Shown here one piece after another: positions 52,187 to 62,220 of a stretch of DNA of 64,000 nucleotides. Source of the DNA: Gammaproteobacteria bacterium (GTDB lineage Bacteria > Pseudomonadota > Gammaproteobacteria > SZUA-229); assembly GCA_029881795.1 (NCBI GenBank), contig JAOULX010000002.1, forward strand, positions 62,001 through 126,000. The letters are read 5' to 3'. A model generated the notes under the pieces. That model saw nothing but the letters and a program-made list of their open reading frames with translations, searched no databases and was not told the DNA's origin. The number at the start of each line of letters is the position of its first letter. The first letter of the stretch is position 1. A program made the position numbers and the translations under genes.

Positions 52187-54118
52187 TTAATTGATGACTT
52201 GCTCGGGGTTGTCATCCTGCGGGGCTTCCTGATTTTGATAGAGTATTGACATATTGTCCTGAGCGGCCAGTGGAACCGGCAGGCCTTCAATAAACTGTGC
52301 AGTAATCAGCTTGCGGTGAATACGCAGCAGCGGATCAAGATACAGGTTGCCGGTATAGCCGTTAAAGTTTTCACCGCTGCGGGCTTTTAAGCGGCCCAGG
52401 TAAGGTATTAAATGATACGCATCAGCTCCCAGTGCATAAAGCCGGCTGTAGTGTTTGCTGCTATCGGGCCAGTTTTTCTCGACCGTGGTTTTTATTGTGT
52501 TGTCCTCAAGAACCCATGGAATATCGCAATAAAGTAACTGGTTAATGTCACGGTCGGCGCTTTTGTTCGGGCTGCCGGTATAGGCGTGGGAGGTTGAATA
52601 AACCTGTAAATCACTGGCCTGGTGAAATTTTAATTGCGGTAATATTGAGCGCGCGGCTCGTGGTTCGCCGGCGATGAAGATCATATCGATGTCATTGCGG
52701 CGATAAAGTTCGTATTTGATGTTGTTACCGAGCAGGTTTTTGATTGTGTCTATCCGCTGTTTGCTCTGGGTAAGGTTCAGCAGAGTAGTGATTGAATTGG
52801 AGAAATCATTTCTTTTGCTCTGGTAGGTTTTTATGCTGCGGGCTTCGCCACCAAGTTCTTCAAAGCGTTGTCTGAATGCATTTTGTAGCCGCTCTCCCCA
52901 AGGTGATGCGGGTACCAGAATAGCGGCGTGCTTTTTGCCCTGTTTAATCGCCAGTTCGGCGATCTGAGTGGCTTCATCCTCTGGCAGTAAGCCAAATTGA
53001 AACAGGTTGTCGGTAGCCGATGACTGCTGTTCGGCGTAGTTCAGGGTCAGTACCGGCACGTCAAGTTCTTTAATTTTTGCCAGTTCATCGATAGATTTTT
53101 TTGCCAGTGGGCCAACAATAAAATCAGCCCCTTTCTGTAAGGCTGTCTGGTAATGTTGCCAGATAGAAGTTTCACTTTCACTGGTATCGATAACCGATAT
53201 CTGTATCTGACGCTGTCGTTGGGCCTGAAAATGTGTACTCAGAAAGCCGTCTCTGATGGCGCGGGCAGGTCCGGCAAATTTGTCATTTAAAGGCAGCAGT
53301 AAGGCAATATGACGCGGTTGTTTGATCAGTTCAACCTGCTTTTGGGCTAATGTGGCCAGAAAAGTTCTGCCAGCAGGGTGTTGTGGGTGGTTTTGTAACC
53401 AGTCGCGATAGATGTTTTCCAGCTGTTGCCAGTTGTTTTGATTGTTTTTTGTGGTGATCGCCAATTCAATCCAGCCTTTTAACTGGGTGCCCAGTTCCAG
53501 TGTGTTGATCTGTTTCAGGCTGTTTAGCGACATCAGGTTTAAAATGCGCCAGATTGTGTAACGATTATCATCGATTTCCAGTTCATTTTGCAGATAGGCT
53601 GATAACATGATGCGTGTTCGGATTGCCTCGAACGGATAATCAGCGCCCAGATACGCCTGTGCGCGCAGATTTAAAACATCGATTTTTTGTTGGTTGCTAA
53701 GGTTATCAAGCGTGACCGGCAGGGTTCTGATAACGCTGATATTGTCGCCTAGAGATAACATAATGCGGGCTTTTAATAAAAAGGCGCGGTTGTTCTGCTG
53801 CAGTGACAGTTGCTCTGGCTGGAGTTTTTCCAGTGCCCGTAATGCGGCTTTTAATTCCAGTTGCTCATACAGCCATTCCGACATTTCAAGAATATATTGT
53901 TGACGTAGTGGCCCGCTATTGGATTCACTGCGCTCAATATAGTCTTTAAGTGTCTCGGTTTGGGATTCGGTCAGCTGTTTGGTCTGAGCCGTGAGTTCGC
54001 TTTCAATGGTGATAGCCGGAGCCGGGGGGATGGTCTTACTGAGCTGAGGTTTTGGTGCGCAACTGGTCAGCAAAATGAATAACAAGAGGCTAAGGGCTAA
54101 ATTCACGGATTTATTCAT
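52187..54118 (-). CDS. lpoA: Penicillin-binding protein activator LpoA
   Basis: A 643-aa outer-membrane lipoprotein: lipobox LLTSCAPK with Cys20, an N-terminal TPR-like helical domain (25-240), and a C-terminal periplasmic-binding-protein-like domain (about 265-610; RHIALLLPLNDKFAGPARAIRDGF). LpoA reaches through the periplasm and stimulates PBP1A. The gene is divergent from rsmI. Confidence 0.93.
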   Translation of the reverse strand: MNKSVNLALSLLLFILLTSCAPKPQLSKTIPPAPAITIESELTAQTKQLTESQTETLKDYIERSESNSGPLRQQYILEMSEWLYEQLELKAALRALEKLQPEQLSLQQNNRAFLLKARIMLSLGDNISVIRTLPVTLDNLSNQQKIDVLNLRAQAYLGADYPFEAIRTRIMLSAYLQNELEIDDNRYTIWRILNLMSLNSLKQINTLELGTQLKGWIELAITTKNNQNNWQQLENIYRDWLQNHPQHPAGRTFLATLAQKQVELIKQPRHIALLLPLNDKFAGPARAIRDGFLSTHFQAQRQRQIQISVIDTSESETSIWQHYQTALQKGADFIVGPLAKKSIDELAKIKELDVPVLTLNYAEQQSSATDNLFQFGLLPEDEATQIAELAIKQGKKHAAILVPASPWGERLQNAFRQRFEELGGEARSIKTYQSKRNDFSNSITTLLNLTQSKQRIDTIKNLLGNNIKYELYRRNDIDMIFIAGEPRAARSILPQLKFHQASDLQVYSTSHAYTGSPNKSADRDINQLLYCDIPWVLEDNTIKTTVEKNWPDSSKHYSRLYALGADAYHLIPYLGRLKARSGENFNGYTGNLYLDPLLRIHRKLITAQFIEGLPVPLAAQDNMSILYQNQEAPQDDNPEQVIN

Positions 54119-54235
54119 ATTGTTATGATTTGCTGATCAACGCTGTGGAAAGAAAAAATTCAAATTCAAAGACCTATCTATTCTACAATAGCTGTTTCAT
54201 TATGTCTTATAAACAAGATCCCGGAGAGGCAGAGT

Positions 54236-55081
54236 TTGGAGCAGGTAATCGGTAAACTGTATGTGGTGGCAACGCCGATTGGCAATCTGACGGATATCAG
54301 TCAGCGAGCACTGGATGTCTTGCGTGAGGTCGATCTTATCGCAGCTGAAGATACGCGCCACAGCGCGAGGCTGCTTGAGGCGTATATGATTAAGACGCCA
54401 TTAAAGGCCTATCATGATCATAATGAAGACTACCAGTCCACCGTGCTGGTTAAGCAATTGCTGGGCGGTGACAATGTGGCGCTGATTTCGGATGCTGGAA
54501 CACCATTAATTAATGATCCGGGATACCGCTTGCTGAGTGCGGTACACGATGCAGGTATTCAGGTGGTTCCGGTGCCAGGTGCCAATGCCGCGCTGGCTTT
54601 ATTGTCGGTCTGCGGTCTGGCGGTAAACAGTTTTGTTTTTGAAGGTTTTCCGCCGGTCAAGTCGCAACAACGGCAAGATTATTTTTGCAGGTGGCTGAAA
54701 AGCCCGCATACTCATGTGTACTATGAATCCAGTCATCGCATCGTGGCTTCTCTGGTTGATGCGCTGGCGGTGCTGGGTGGCGACAGAATGGTGGCGATGG
54801 GGCGGGAGTTAACCAAGACATTTGAAACCATTAAGCGTTGTACGTTGGCTGAGTTAGTTGAGTTTGTGCAAAGTGATAATAATCAGCAAAAAGGTGAATT
54901 TGTCATTGTCATCAGTCGTGCCCAGGTGGATGAGTCGGCAGCGGATACTGATATAAGAGAGATGTTAGAAAAAATATTGCCTATTGTCTCGTTAAAGCAG
55001 GCGAGTCAGGTGGTTGCATCGCTGACCGGGCAAAAAAAGAACAGGGTATACCAAATAGCGCTGGAAATGCAGCAAAGCTGA
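54236..55081 (+). CDS. rsmI: 16S rRNA 2'-O-ribose C1402 methyltransferase
   Basis: A 281-aa SAM-dependent enzyme of the tetrapyrrole-methylase fold (KLYVVATPIGNLTDISQRALDVL, AEDTRHSARLL, SDAGTPLINDPGY, PVPGANAALALLSV). The start codon is TTG: it follows a strong GGAGAGG site by about 6 bases and no in-frame ATG is available upstream of the first conserved strand. rnpB follows 168 bases downstream. Confidence 0.93.
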   Translation: MEQVIGKLYVVATPIGNLTDISQRALDVLREVDLIAAEDTRHSARLLEAYMIKTPLKAYHDHNEDYQSTVLVKQLLGGDNVALISDAGTPLINDPGYRLLSAVHDAGIQVVPVPGANAALALLSVCGLAVNSFVFEGFPPVKSQQRQDYFCRWLKSPHTHVYYESSHRIVASLVDALAVLGGDRMVAMGRELTKTFETIKRCTLAELVEFVQSDNNQQKGEFVIVISRAQVDESAADTDIREMLEKILPIVSLKQASQVVASLTGQKKNRVYQIALEMQQS

Positions 55082-55211
55082 CGGCAGGCGGTGTGCGGCT
55101 TTTATGCCGTGTTAGGTTGTAAGTTTGTGGTCTTTGATGGCTGAAGTGCCTATTTTTAGCTTGATGTTCAGTTAATTAGTCGACGGTCTCTGACTTAGAG
55201 TTTGAAGATGT

Positions 55212-55242
55212 TTGAGCATGTTTGAGTAAGAGCATATATAAT
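55212..55242 (+). promoter_or_regulatory. Promoter of RNase P RNA gene
   Basis: TATAAT (55237-55242), a perfect -10, lies eight bases before the RNA 5' end. The best -35 is TTGAGC (55212-55217) with a long 19-base spacer. GCG after the -10 resembles a discriminator. Confidence 0.5.
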
Positions 55243-55249
55243 GCGTCGC

Positions 55250-55606
<357 letters not shown>

Positions 55607-55877
55607 TTTTTAACAACGTATTGTGGTGTTAGTCACTAAGACGGCAATACGACAAAACGGCTTTGATGACATTTTTATGGCTTTGGGGCTCAGCAAATAC
55701 CGTTCGTCAGTTCATTTCATAGAGAAAAATCCTACACACTTAAAGTAGTTCTTTAAGTTCTAAGTACAAGCTAATGATTTAATTAATGTTAAAAAACCTT
55801 CCTCCATAGGGTTTTTGTAATCACCCCTAACTTATTGACCTGTAAGCCTTTTTTTCAATTCTGAAGGGCTTAAAGCC
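55607..55877. other. Intergenic region between rnpB and the mra cluster
   Basis: No plausible gene. Two perfect 7-base inverted repeats are visible: CGTATTG / CAATACG (55617-55623, 55645-55651) and CTTAAAG / CTTTAAG (55739-55745, 55751-55757, 5-base loop). Neither has a T-tract. The -35 of the mra promoter begins at 55878. Confidence 0.6.
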
Positions 55878-55907
55878 TTGACGGGTGGGTGTTTGGGGGA
55901 CTATAGT
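55878..55907 (+). promoter_or_regulatory. Promoter of the mra/dcw cluster (Pmra)
   Basis: TTGACG (55878-55883), 18-base spacer, TATAGT (55902-55907): five of six matches in both boxes. Start site expected near 55914, just ahead of the MraZ operator repeats. Confidence 0.75.
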
Positions 55908-55915
55908 GTTTATAT

Positions 55916-55950
55916 GTGGGGAATAGTGGGTGAAAGTGGGTAAAAGTGTT
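55916..55950 (+). promoter_or_regulatory. MraZ autorepression operator (GTGGG direct repeats)
   Basis: GTGGG at 55916-55920, 55926-55930 and 55936-55940 with exact 10-base spacing, and a degenerate fourth unit GTGtt at 55946 that includes the mraZ start codon. Tandem TGGGN repeats one helical turn apart are the known binding pattern of MraZ, which represses its own operon. Confidence 0.85.
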
Positions 55951-56401
55951 TCGTGGAATCAACAATCTGGCTCTGGATGCAAAGGGTCGTGTCGCAATGC
56001 CGGCACGATATCGCGAGCGCCTGCTCGAGTCTTGTGCAGGTCGCTTGATTGTGACCATAGAGTTTGATTCCTGTTTGTTGGTTTACCCACTGCCGGAATG
56101 GGAAAAAATTGAAGAAAAGCTGGTTGCTTTACCATCGATGAACAAACAGGCGCGGACATTACAGCGTCGGATGATGGGGCACGCCACAGAATGTGAGATC
56201 GATTCGCAGGGTCGTATCCGGTTGCCGACGATTTTACAGGAACAGGCTGGGCTGGATAAAAAGGTTGTGATGATAGGTCAGGGCAAGAAATTTGAGATAT
56301 GGGATGAGGCGACCTGGCAAGATAATCAGAATGCCTGGCTCGATGAGATAAAGAACGATGAAGCCGGTTTGCATTCATCGCTGGAAAGTTTGTCGCTGTA
56401 A
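55946..56401 (+). CDS. mraZ: Transcriptional regulator MraZ
   Basis: A 151-aa protein of two AbrB-like SpoVT domains (FRGINNLALDAKGRVAMPARYRERL and ATECEIDSQGRIRLPTILQEQAGL). Start is GTG; the following FRG matches the family. It represses the mra operon through GTGGG repeats lying in its own leader. First gene of the division and cell-wall cluster. Confidence 0.93.
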   Translation: MFRGINNLALDAKGRVAMPARYRERLLESCAGRLIVTIEFDSCLLVYPLPEWEKIEEKLVALPSMNKQARTLQRRMMGHATECEIDSQGRIRLPTILQEQAGLDKKVVMIGQGKKFEIWDEATWQDNQNAWLDEIKNDEAGLHSSLESLSL

Positions 56402-56404
56402 CTG

Positions 56405-57340
56405 ATGACTGAAATATTCACGCATCAGCCGGTGTTATTAGACGAAGCGGTTGATGCGCTAAACATCAAGGCTGACGGTATATATATAGACGGTACATTC
56501 GGTCGGGGTGGTCACAGCGCTGCGATATTGAGTCGTCTAGGTGAGAACGGCAGGCTGATAGCTTTTGATCAGGATCCTGAGGCGATAGCGGCAGCGGCCA
56601 AGCGGTTTGCTGACGATAAACGGTTTGAAATTGTGCATGAGAACTTCAGTGCTATGGAAGCAGTTATTGAGGCGAGAGGATTAAGTGGTCAGATTGACGG
56701 CGTGTTGCTGGATATTGGTGTTTCCTCGCCGCAATTTGATGACCCGGAAAGAGGTTTCAGTTTTAGTCAGTCCGGGCCGCTGGATATGCGCATGAATCCT
56801 GAGGCAGGAATATCGGCAGCGCAATGGTTGAGTACGGCAGAGGCAAGAGACATTGCCCGGGTATTAAAAATATATGGTGAGGAAAAATTTGCCAAGCGAA
56901 TAGCTTTCGCCATTGTGGATCGCCGGGATGAAACTCCGATAGAAACCACGATGGAACTGGCGCAGCTGATTACCGATGCGGTGCCGAAAAAAGATCAGCA
57001 TAAACACCCGGCAACCAGAAGTTTTCAGGCGATCAGAATATTTATCAATAAAGAGCTCGAGGTGCTGCAGCAGACACTTGAACAAGTGAATACTTTGCTT
57101 CGGGTGGGCGGGCGTTTATCCGTTATTAGCTTTCATTCTTTGGAGGACCGGATAACGAAACGCTTTATTAATAAAATGAGCAGCGAGCCGGCGGCATTAC
57201 ACGATCTGCCTATCAGAAATGATGAGATCGTGAAGCCAATGAAAAAAGTTGGCAAGGCTATTAAGGCAGGAAGGCGCGAGCTGGAGCAGAACCCGCGAGC
57301 AAGAAGTGCGGTGTTAAGAGTGGCGGAGAGAGTGAGCTGA
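56405..57340 (+). CDS. rsmH: 16S rRNA m4C1402 N4-methyltransferase RsmH
   Basis: A 311-aa SAM enzyme (TFGRGGHSAAIL, LDIGVSSPQFDDPERGFSF, FHSLEDRITKRF). With RsmI (54236-55081) it produces m4Cm at the same 16S rRNA nucleotide C1402, so both halves of this modification are encoded within 3 kb. Confidence 0.95.
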   Translation: MTEIFTHQPVLLDEAVDALNIKADGIYIDGTFGRGGHSAAILSRLGENGRLIAFDQDPEAIAAAAKRFADDKRFEIVHENFSAMEAVIEARGLSGQIDGVLLDIGVSSPQFDDPERGFSFSQSGPLDMRMNPEAGISAAQWLSTAEARDIARVLKIYGEEKFAKRIAFAIVDRRDETPIETTMELAQLITDAVPKKDQHKHPATRSFQAIRIFINKELEVLQQTLEQVNTLLRVGGRLSVISFHSLEDRITKRFINKMSSEPAALHDLPIRNDEIVKPMKKVGKAIKAGRRELEQNPRARSAVLRVAERVS

Positions 57341-57606
57341 TGTTGAGAACAGTATCATTGTTGGCTCTGTTTGTATTAGTGATGGCTTCGGCCATTTCTG
57401 TCGTTTATAGCAAGCACTTAAACAGAAAGTTGTTTGTGGAGTTGCAGCAGCTGAATAAAAATATCGACATGCTGAATATAGAGTGGGGTCGTCTGCAGCT
57501 TGAGGAAGGTGCTTGGGCTGACCATGGCCGGTTAGAGAAAATAGCGCGTACCGAACTGGATATGTTAATGCCGAATGTGAACTCTGTGGTGTACTTAAAA
57601 CCGTGA
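57340..57606 (+). CDS. ftsL: Cell division protein FtsL
   Basis: An 88-aa bitopic protein: one transmembrane helix (about 3-22), then a periplasmic leucine-heptad coiled coil (LNRKLFVELQQLNKNIDMLNIEWGRLQLEEG). Joins FtsB and FtsQ to activate FtsWI. Overlaps the rsmH stop (TGATG). Confidence 0.92.
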   Translation: MLRTVSLLALFVLVMASAISVVYSKHLNRKLFVELQQLNKNIDMLNIEWGRLQLEEGAWADHGRLEKIARTELDMLMPNVNSVVYLKP

Positions 57607-59345
57607 TGGTAGAAAAGCAACAATTTGTTTTCAGACGAGTGGTTATTATCGGGCTGTTTTTTCTGGCTGCTTGCGCTCTGCTCTGGCGCGCTTTTGATTT
57701 GCATATCAGTAGCCAGGTGTTTTTACAAAAACAGGGTGATGCACGTCATATCAGAACAGTAGCGATCAGTGCGCACCGTGGAAACATATATGATCGTAAC
57801 GGTGAGCCGCTGGCGATCAGTACGCCGGTAGATAGCGTATGGATTAATCCGCAGCAACTTGATAGCAAGTCTGAGGCTCTGCAGCCGCTTGCAGATTTGT
57901 TGCAGCTAAATTTTACAAAACTTGAAAAACGTCTGCAGGAAAATGCATCACGTGAATTTATGTACGTAAAACGCAGAGTACAACCGGATCTTGCGGAACA
58001 GGTTAAAAATCTGGCAATCGAAGGTGTTTATCTGCAACGTGAGTATCAGCGCTTTTATCCGACCGGTGAGGTCAGTGCGCATGTGCTTGGATTTACCAAT
58101 GTGGATGATAAAGGTCAGGAAGGTGTCGAGCTGAGCTACGAGGCGTTTTTAGCCGGTAAGCCAGGAGCCAAAAAAATAATTCGTGATCGTCTTGGTCGTG
58201 CTGTTGATGATGTTGAAAAAATACAGTCAGCGCAGCCGGGTCAGGATTTAACGGTGAGTATTGATAAGCGTCTGCAATATCTGGCCTACCGTTCATTAAA
58301 ATCTGCGATGCAAAAACACAAAGCGAAATCTGCATCGGCAGTGGTGATGGATGTTAGAACGGGTGAAGTTTTGGCGATGGTCAATCAGCCATCATTTAAT
58401 CCGAATGATCGCAGTGATCTGAGGCCGGAGAAAACTCGGAATCGAGCAGTAACGGATTTATATGAGCCGGGCTCGACTATTAAGCCGGTCACTATGCTGG
58501 CAGCGCTGGACAGTGGTAAATGGAAAGCAACGGATTTTGTGGGTACGGCGCCGGGTTATATGCGGCTTAATGGAGCACCGATTAAAGATATCAGAAACTT
58601 TGGCTGGTTGTCGTTGCCGGCAGTGATTTATAAATCCAGTAATGTGGGTATTTCTAAACTTGCCTTGTCGATATCACAGGAACAGCAATGGCATATTTAT
58701 CGTCAGTTTGGGCTTGGTCAGAGTACCGATAGTGGATTTCCTGGAGAAACAGCCGGGCATTTTGATTACTACAAACCGGTTACGGATTTTGAGCGCGCAA
58801 CACTGGCTTTTGGTTATGGTATGTCGGTAACGCCGCTACAGTTAACAAGGATATACGCAACGATTGCAAATCACGGAGTGATGAATCCGGTGAGTTTTCT
58901 GAAACAGACAAACAAGCCAGAAGGTGAGCAAATAGTCGCTGCGAAAATTGCCAAAGAAGTCTCTGTAATGATGGAAAAAACCGTGTCATCAAAAGGTACC
59001 GGAATTCGTGCCGGTGTGATCAATTACAGGGTGGCCGGTAAGACAGGGACGGTACATAAACCTAAAGCTGGTGGTTATGAAGAGGACAGTTATCAATCGG
59101 TTTTTGCAGGCTTTGCTCCGGCAAGCGATCCGCGCTTGGCAATGGTAGTAGTGATTGATGAGCCGACAGCCGGTGAATATTACGGCGGCAGAGTAGCAGC
59201 CCCGGTATTTTCAAATGTGATGATGAACGCGATGAGGCTGCTGGATATTGCTCCAGATAAATTAAATCTTGGTAAGAATACACGAGCTGATAAAAAACAA
59301 GCGGTACTCAGTGATAACAGTGGCAGTGTTGGTGGGCGGGTATGA
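57606..59345 (+). CDS. ftsI: Peptidoglycan D,D-transpeptidase FtsI (PBP3)
   Basis: A 579-aa class B PBP: N-terminal membrane helix (about 11-29), pedestal domain, transpeptidase with S290-TIK (SxxK), SSN at 344-346 and KTG near 479. Septal crosslinking enzyme partnered with FtsW. The ATG 57606 overlaps the ftsL stop by one base; a GTG three bases earlier is in frame. Confidence 0.95.
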   Translation: MVEKQQFVFRRVVIIGLFFLAACALLWRAFDLHISSQVFLQKQGDARHIRTVAISAHRGNIYDRNGEPLAISTPVDSVWINPQQLDSKSEALQPLADLLQLNFTKLEKRLQENASREFMYVKRRVQPDLAEQVKNLAIEGVYLQREYQRFYPTGEVSAHVLGFTNVDDKGQEGVELSYEAFLAGKPGAKKIIRDRLGRAVDDVEKIQSAQPGQDLTVSIDKRLQYLAYRSLKSAMQKHKAKSASAVVMDVRTGEVLAMVNQPSFNPNDRSDLRPEKTRNRAVTDLYEPGSTIKPVTMLAALDSGKWKATDFVGTAPGYMRLNGAPIKDIRNFGWLSLPAVIYKSSNVGISKLALSISQEQQWHIYRQFGLGQSTDSGFPGETAGHFDYYKPVTDFERATLAFGYGMSVTPLQLTRIYATIANHGVMNPVSFLKQTNKPEGEQIVAAKIAKEVSVMMEKTVSSKGTGIRAGVINYRVAGKTGTVHKPKAGGYEEDSYQSVFAGFAPASDPRLAMVVVIDEPTAGEYYGGRVAAPVFSNVMMNAMRLLDIAPDKLNLGKNTRADKKQAVLSDNSGSVGGRV

Positions 59346-60865
59346 TGAAGCCGGCTCAAGATCAGGCAGCCATTAAACTTTCGGCACTGTTTAACGGCAT
59401 TGTTGAAATAACAACGTGCGCTGAGTGTTCAGTCCATGCTGTGCAGACAGACAGTCGTGAGCTAGCTGCAGGTGATTTGTTTATTGCGTTGCCAGGCGTG
59501 GATAAACACGGGCTTGATTATCTAAATGCTGTGCTTGAGGCCGGTGCAGCTTGTATTGTATTTGATCAGGAAGATGCGAAAAATTATCAGCAGGTTTTGC
59601 ATGCCTGCGAACAACAGATCAGACAGGTAGCGGTGGAGGCGATAGCTGATGTTGCCGGTGTCATTATTTCACGTTTTTACGGCAACCCAAGTCAGCAGTT
59701 ACAAATTATTGCGGTAACCGGTACCGACGGCAAAACATCGGTCAGCCGATTTATTGCACAGGCCTTGTCGGCTGAGATCAGTACAGCGGTGATTGGAACA
59801 ACAGGCAATGGACTATGGGGCCAGTTAACTGCTGCCACGCATACAACGCCAGATGTTTTGAGTCTGCATAAAATGATTTATGAAATGAAGCAGGCCGGTG
59901 CCGACTGTGTGGTGATGGAAGTGTCATCACACGGTATAGAGCAAAAAAGAATTGCCGGTGTAAATATCGATACGGCGATTCTGACGAATGTGAGTCGTGA
60001 TCACCTTGATTATCATGGCAGTGTTGAAAATTACCGAGCAGTTAAAAAGCAGCTGTTCAGTATTTCTGAAGTAAAAAATATTGTACTGAATCTTGATGAT
60101 GAAGTGGGCCGAGAACTGGCGGAAAGTTTGAAAGATGAAAAAACTATCTGGACATATAGTCTGCAGCAAGCGGAGCCGGTATGCGATAAGCAGATCTATT
60201 TGCGTGACTTGCAGGTTAAAGAAAATGGCTTTATGGCAAGTGTTGTAACACCAGAAGGACAGGTTGAACTGAATATACCGCTGCTGGGTCGGTTTAATGT
60301 AGCAAATGTACTGGCGCTGTTATGTGTGCTGCTGATTAATAAATTCAGTTTGCAGCAGGCACAGAAAAAAATTGCTGAACTTGAAACTGCTCCGGGGCGT
60401 ATGGAACTGTTTGACGGAGCGGAAAAAAGCAAAATAGTGGTTGATTACGCGCACACGCCGAAAGCACTGGAGCTGGCATTGCAGGCGCTGGCTGAACACA
60501 GCGCAGGTAAACTCTGGTGCGTGTTTGGCTGCGGCGGTGAGCGTGATCAGGGTAAGCGAGCATTAATGGGTGCAGTTGCTGAAAAGTATGCCGACGTGGT
60601 TATTGTGACAGATGATAACCCGAGAAATGAAGATAGCGATCATATCATCGAGCAGGTGTTGTCTGGTTTTCAGAAACGTGACGCTGCGATGGTGATTAAA
60701 GACAGAAAAGCTGCGATTGATTATGCGTTTTTAACAGCAGCGAATGATGATGTGATTCTGGTTGCAGGTAAAGGCCATGAAGAATATCAGCTCGTTGGGA
60801 ATAAAAAGATAGCCCATAGTGATCGTGGCATGGCATTGAGACTGAGCAATGGTGGTTCGTTATGA
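59342..60865 (+). CDS. murE: UDP-MurNAc-tripeptide ligase MurE (meso-DAP)
   Basis: A 507-aa Mur ligase: ATP loop TGTDGKTSVSRF, MEVSSHGIEQKR, and DNPRNEDS, the meso-diaminopimelate specificity motif (DNPR). Adds the third amino acid of the stem peptide. Start overlaps the ftsI stop by 4 bases; a second ATG follows directly. Confidence 0.95.
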   Translation: MMKPAQDQAAIKLSALFNGIVEITTCAECSVHAVQTDSRELAAGDLFIALPGVDKHGLDYLNAVLEAGAACIVFDQEDAKNYQQVLHACEQQIRQVAVEAIADVAGVIISRFYGNPSQQLQIIAVTGTDGKTSVSRFIAQALSAEISTAVIGTTGNGLWGQLTAATHTTPDVLSLHKMIYEMKQAGADCVVMEVSSHGIEQKRIAGVNIDTAILTNVSRDHLDYHGSVENYRAVKKQLFSISEVKNIVLNLDDEVGRELAESLKDEKTIWTYSLQQAEPVCDKQIYLRDLQVKENGFMASVVTPEGQVELNIPLLGRFNVANVLALLCVLLINKFSLQQAQKKIAELETAPGRMELFDGAEKSKIVVDYAHTPKALELALQALAEHSAGKLWCVFGCGGERDQGKRALMGAVAEKYADVVIVTDDNPRNEDSDHIIEQVLSGFQKRDAAMVIKDRKAAIDYAFLTAANDDVILVAGKGHEEYQLVGNKKIAHSDRGMALRLSNGGSL

Positions 60866-62220
60866 TGATATCAGAACTGGCAACTGTTTTCGGGGCGAAG
60901 CTTACTGTTGCTGATAAAGAAATTTTGTCGGTATCCACTGATACCCGGACGATACTGCCTGGAGCGCTTTTTGTTGCGATCAATGGTGAAAAGTTCGATG
61001 CGCATGACTACCTTGATTTGGCAGCAGAAAAAGGTGCAGTTGCTGCTCTGGTTGAGCGCGACGTGGAAACAAACCTGCCCATTATCAGAGTTAAAGACAG
61101 TAGGCTGGCACTGGGGCAGTTGGCAAGTTACTGGCGCCAGCAACAGGCGGTAAAAGTAGTCGGACTGACAGGTAGTAATGGTAAAACAACCGTTAAAGAA
61201 ATGCTCAGTTGTATTTTATCTGAAGAGGGACCGGTACTGGCCACCGATGGTAATTACAATAATGATATCGGCTTACCGTTAACACTGTTGCGTATCAGGC
61301 CAGAGCATGAGTATGCGGTGATTGAAATGGGTGCTAATCATATTGGCGAAATTGCCTATCTGACACAGCTGACTCGGCCTGATGTGGCTTTGTTAAATAA
61401 TGCAGCACCGGCACACCTGGAAGGCTTCGGCTCGATGCAGGGGGTGGCAGATGCCAAGGGTGAAATTTTTTCCGGGCTTGGTGCAAAAGGCGTGGCGGTT
61501 ATTAACAGAGATGATCAGTACTCGGATTACTGGTCATCTCTGTGTGATCAGCAAAGAAAAATATTTTTCGGACTGGATGCGGCGGCTGATGTCAGCACTA
61601 GTAGTGATGAATCGCATTATGATGGTCGTTTTATGCTCCGAGTCAATGCTGAAGAAACTGAAGTCAGGCTTGCTGTACTCGGCTATCACAATCTAAAAAA
61701 TGCATTGGCAGCCAGTGCCGCAGCTACTGCGATTGGTGTTGGGATGTCGAGTATAAAAAAAGGTCTGGAAAAATTTAAAGGTGTTAAAGGGCGCTTGCAG
61801 GTGAATGCTGTAGCGATTGATTCAGTGGTTATTGATGATAGTTATAACGCTAACCCGGCTTCAGTGAAAGCGGCGATTGATGTGTTAGCCGGTCTCAATA
61901 AAGTTTCTGTTCTGGTGCTCGGTGATATGGGTGAACTCGGTGAAGATGCTGTAAAACTGCATTCCGAAATTGGGCTATACGCAAAACAAAAAAATATAAA
62001 CAGTGTAATGACATTTGGGGAATTATCCGGCTTTGCGGCCGAAAGTTTTGGTGAAAACGGATATTCATATAACGATAAAAAAGCATTAATTAAAGATCTG
62101 AAAAAACAACTTGAACACAGTATTGCTGTGCTGGTGAAAGGCTCACGTAGTATGCGCATGGAAGAAGTAGTGGCAGCATTAACTGACAATACTGGCCTGG
62201 GGGCTGCATCATGTTATTAA
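60862..62220 (+). CDS. murF: UDP-MurNAc-tripeptide-D-Ala-D-Ala ligase MurF
   Basis: A 452-aa Mur ligase: [20 protein letters not shown] loop, [26 protein letters not shown], and [15 protein letters not shown]. Adds D-Ala-D-Ala. Overlaps murE by 4 bases and mraY by 10. Confidence 0.95.
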   Translation: MMISELATVFGAKLTVADKEILSVSTDTRTILPGALFVAINGEKFDAHDYLDLAAEKGAVAALVERDVETNLPIIRVKDSRLALGQLASYWRQQQAVKVVGLTGSNGKTTVKEMLSCILSEEGPVLATDGNYNNDIGLPLTLLRIRPEHEYAVIEMGANHIGEIAYLTQLTRPDVALLNNAAPAHLEGFGSMQGVADAKGEIFSGLGAKGVAVINRDDQYSDYWSSLCDQQRKIFFGLDAAADVSTSSDESHYDGRFMLRVNAEETEVRLAVLGYHNLKNALAASAAATAIGVGMSSIKKGLEKFKGVKGRLQVNAVAIDSVVIDDSYNANPASVKAAIDVLAGLNKVSVLVLGDMGELGEDAVKLHSEIGLYAKQKNINSVMTFGELSGFAAESFGENGYSYNDKKALIKDLKKQLEHSIAVLVKGSRSMRMEEVVAALTDNTGLGAASCY

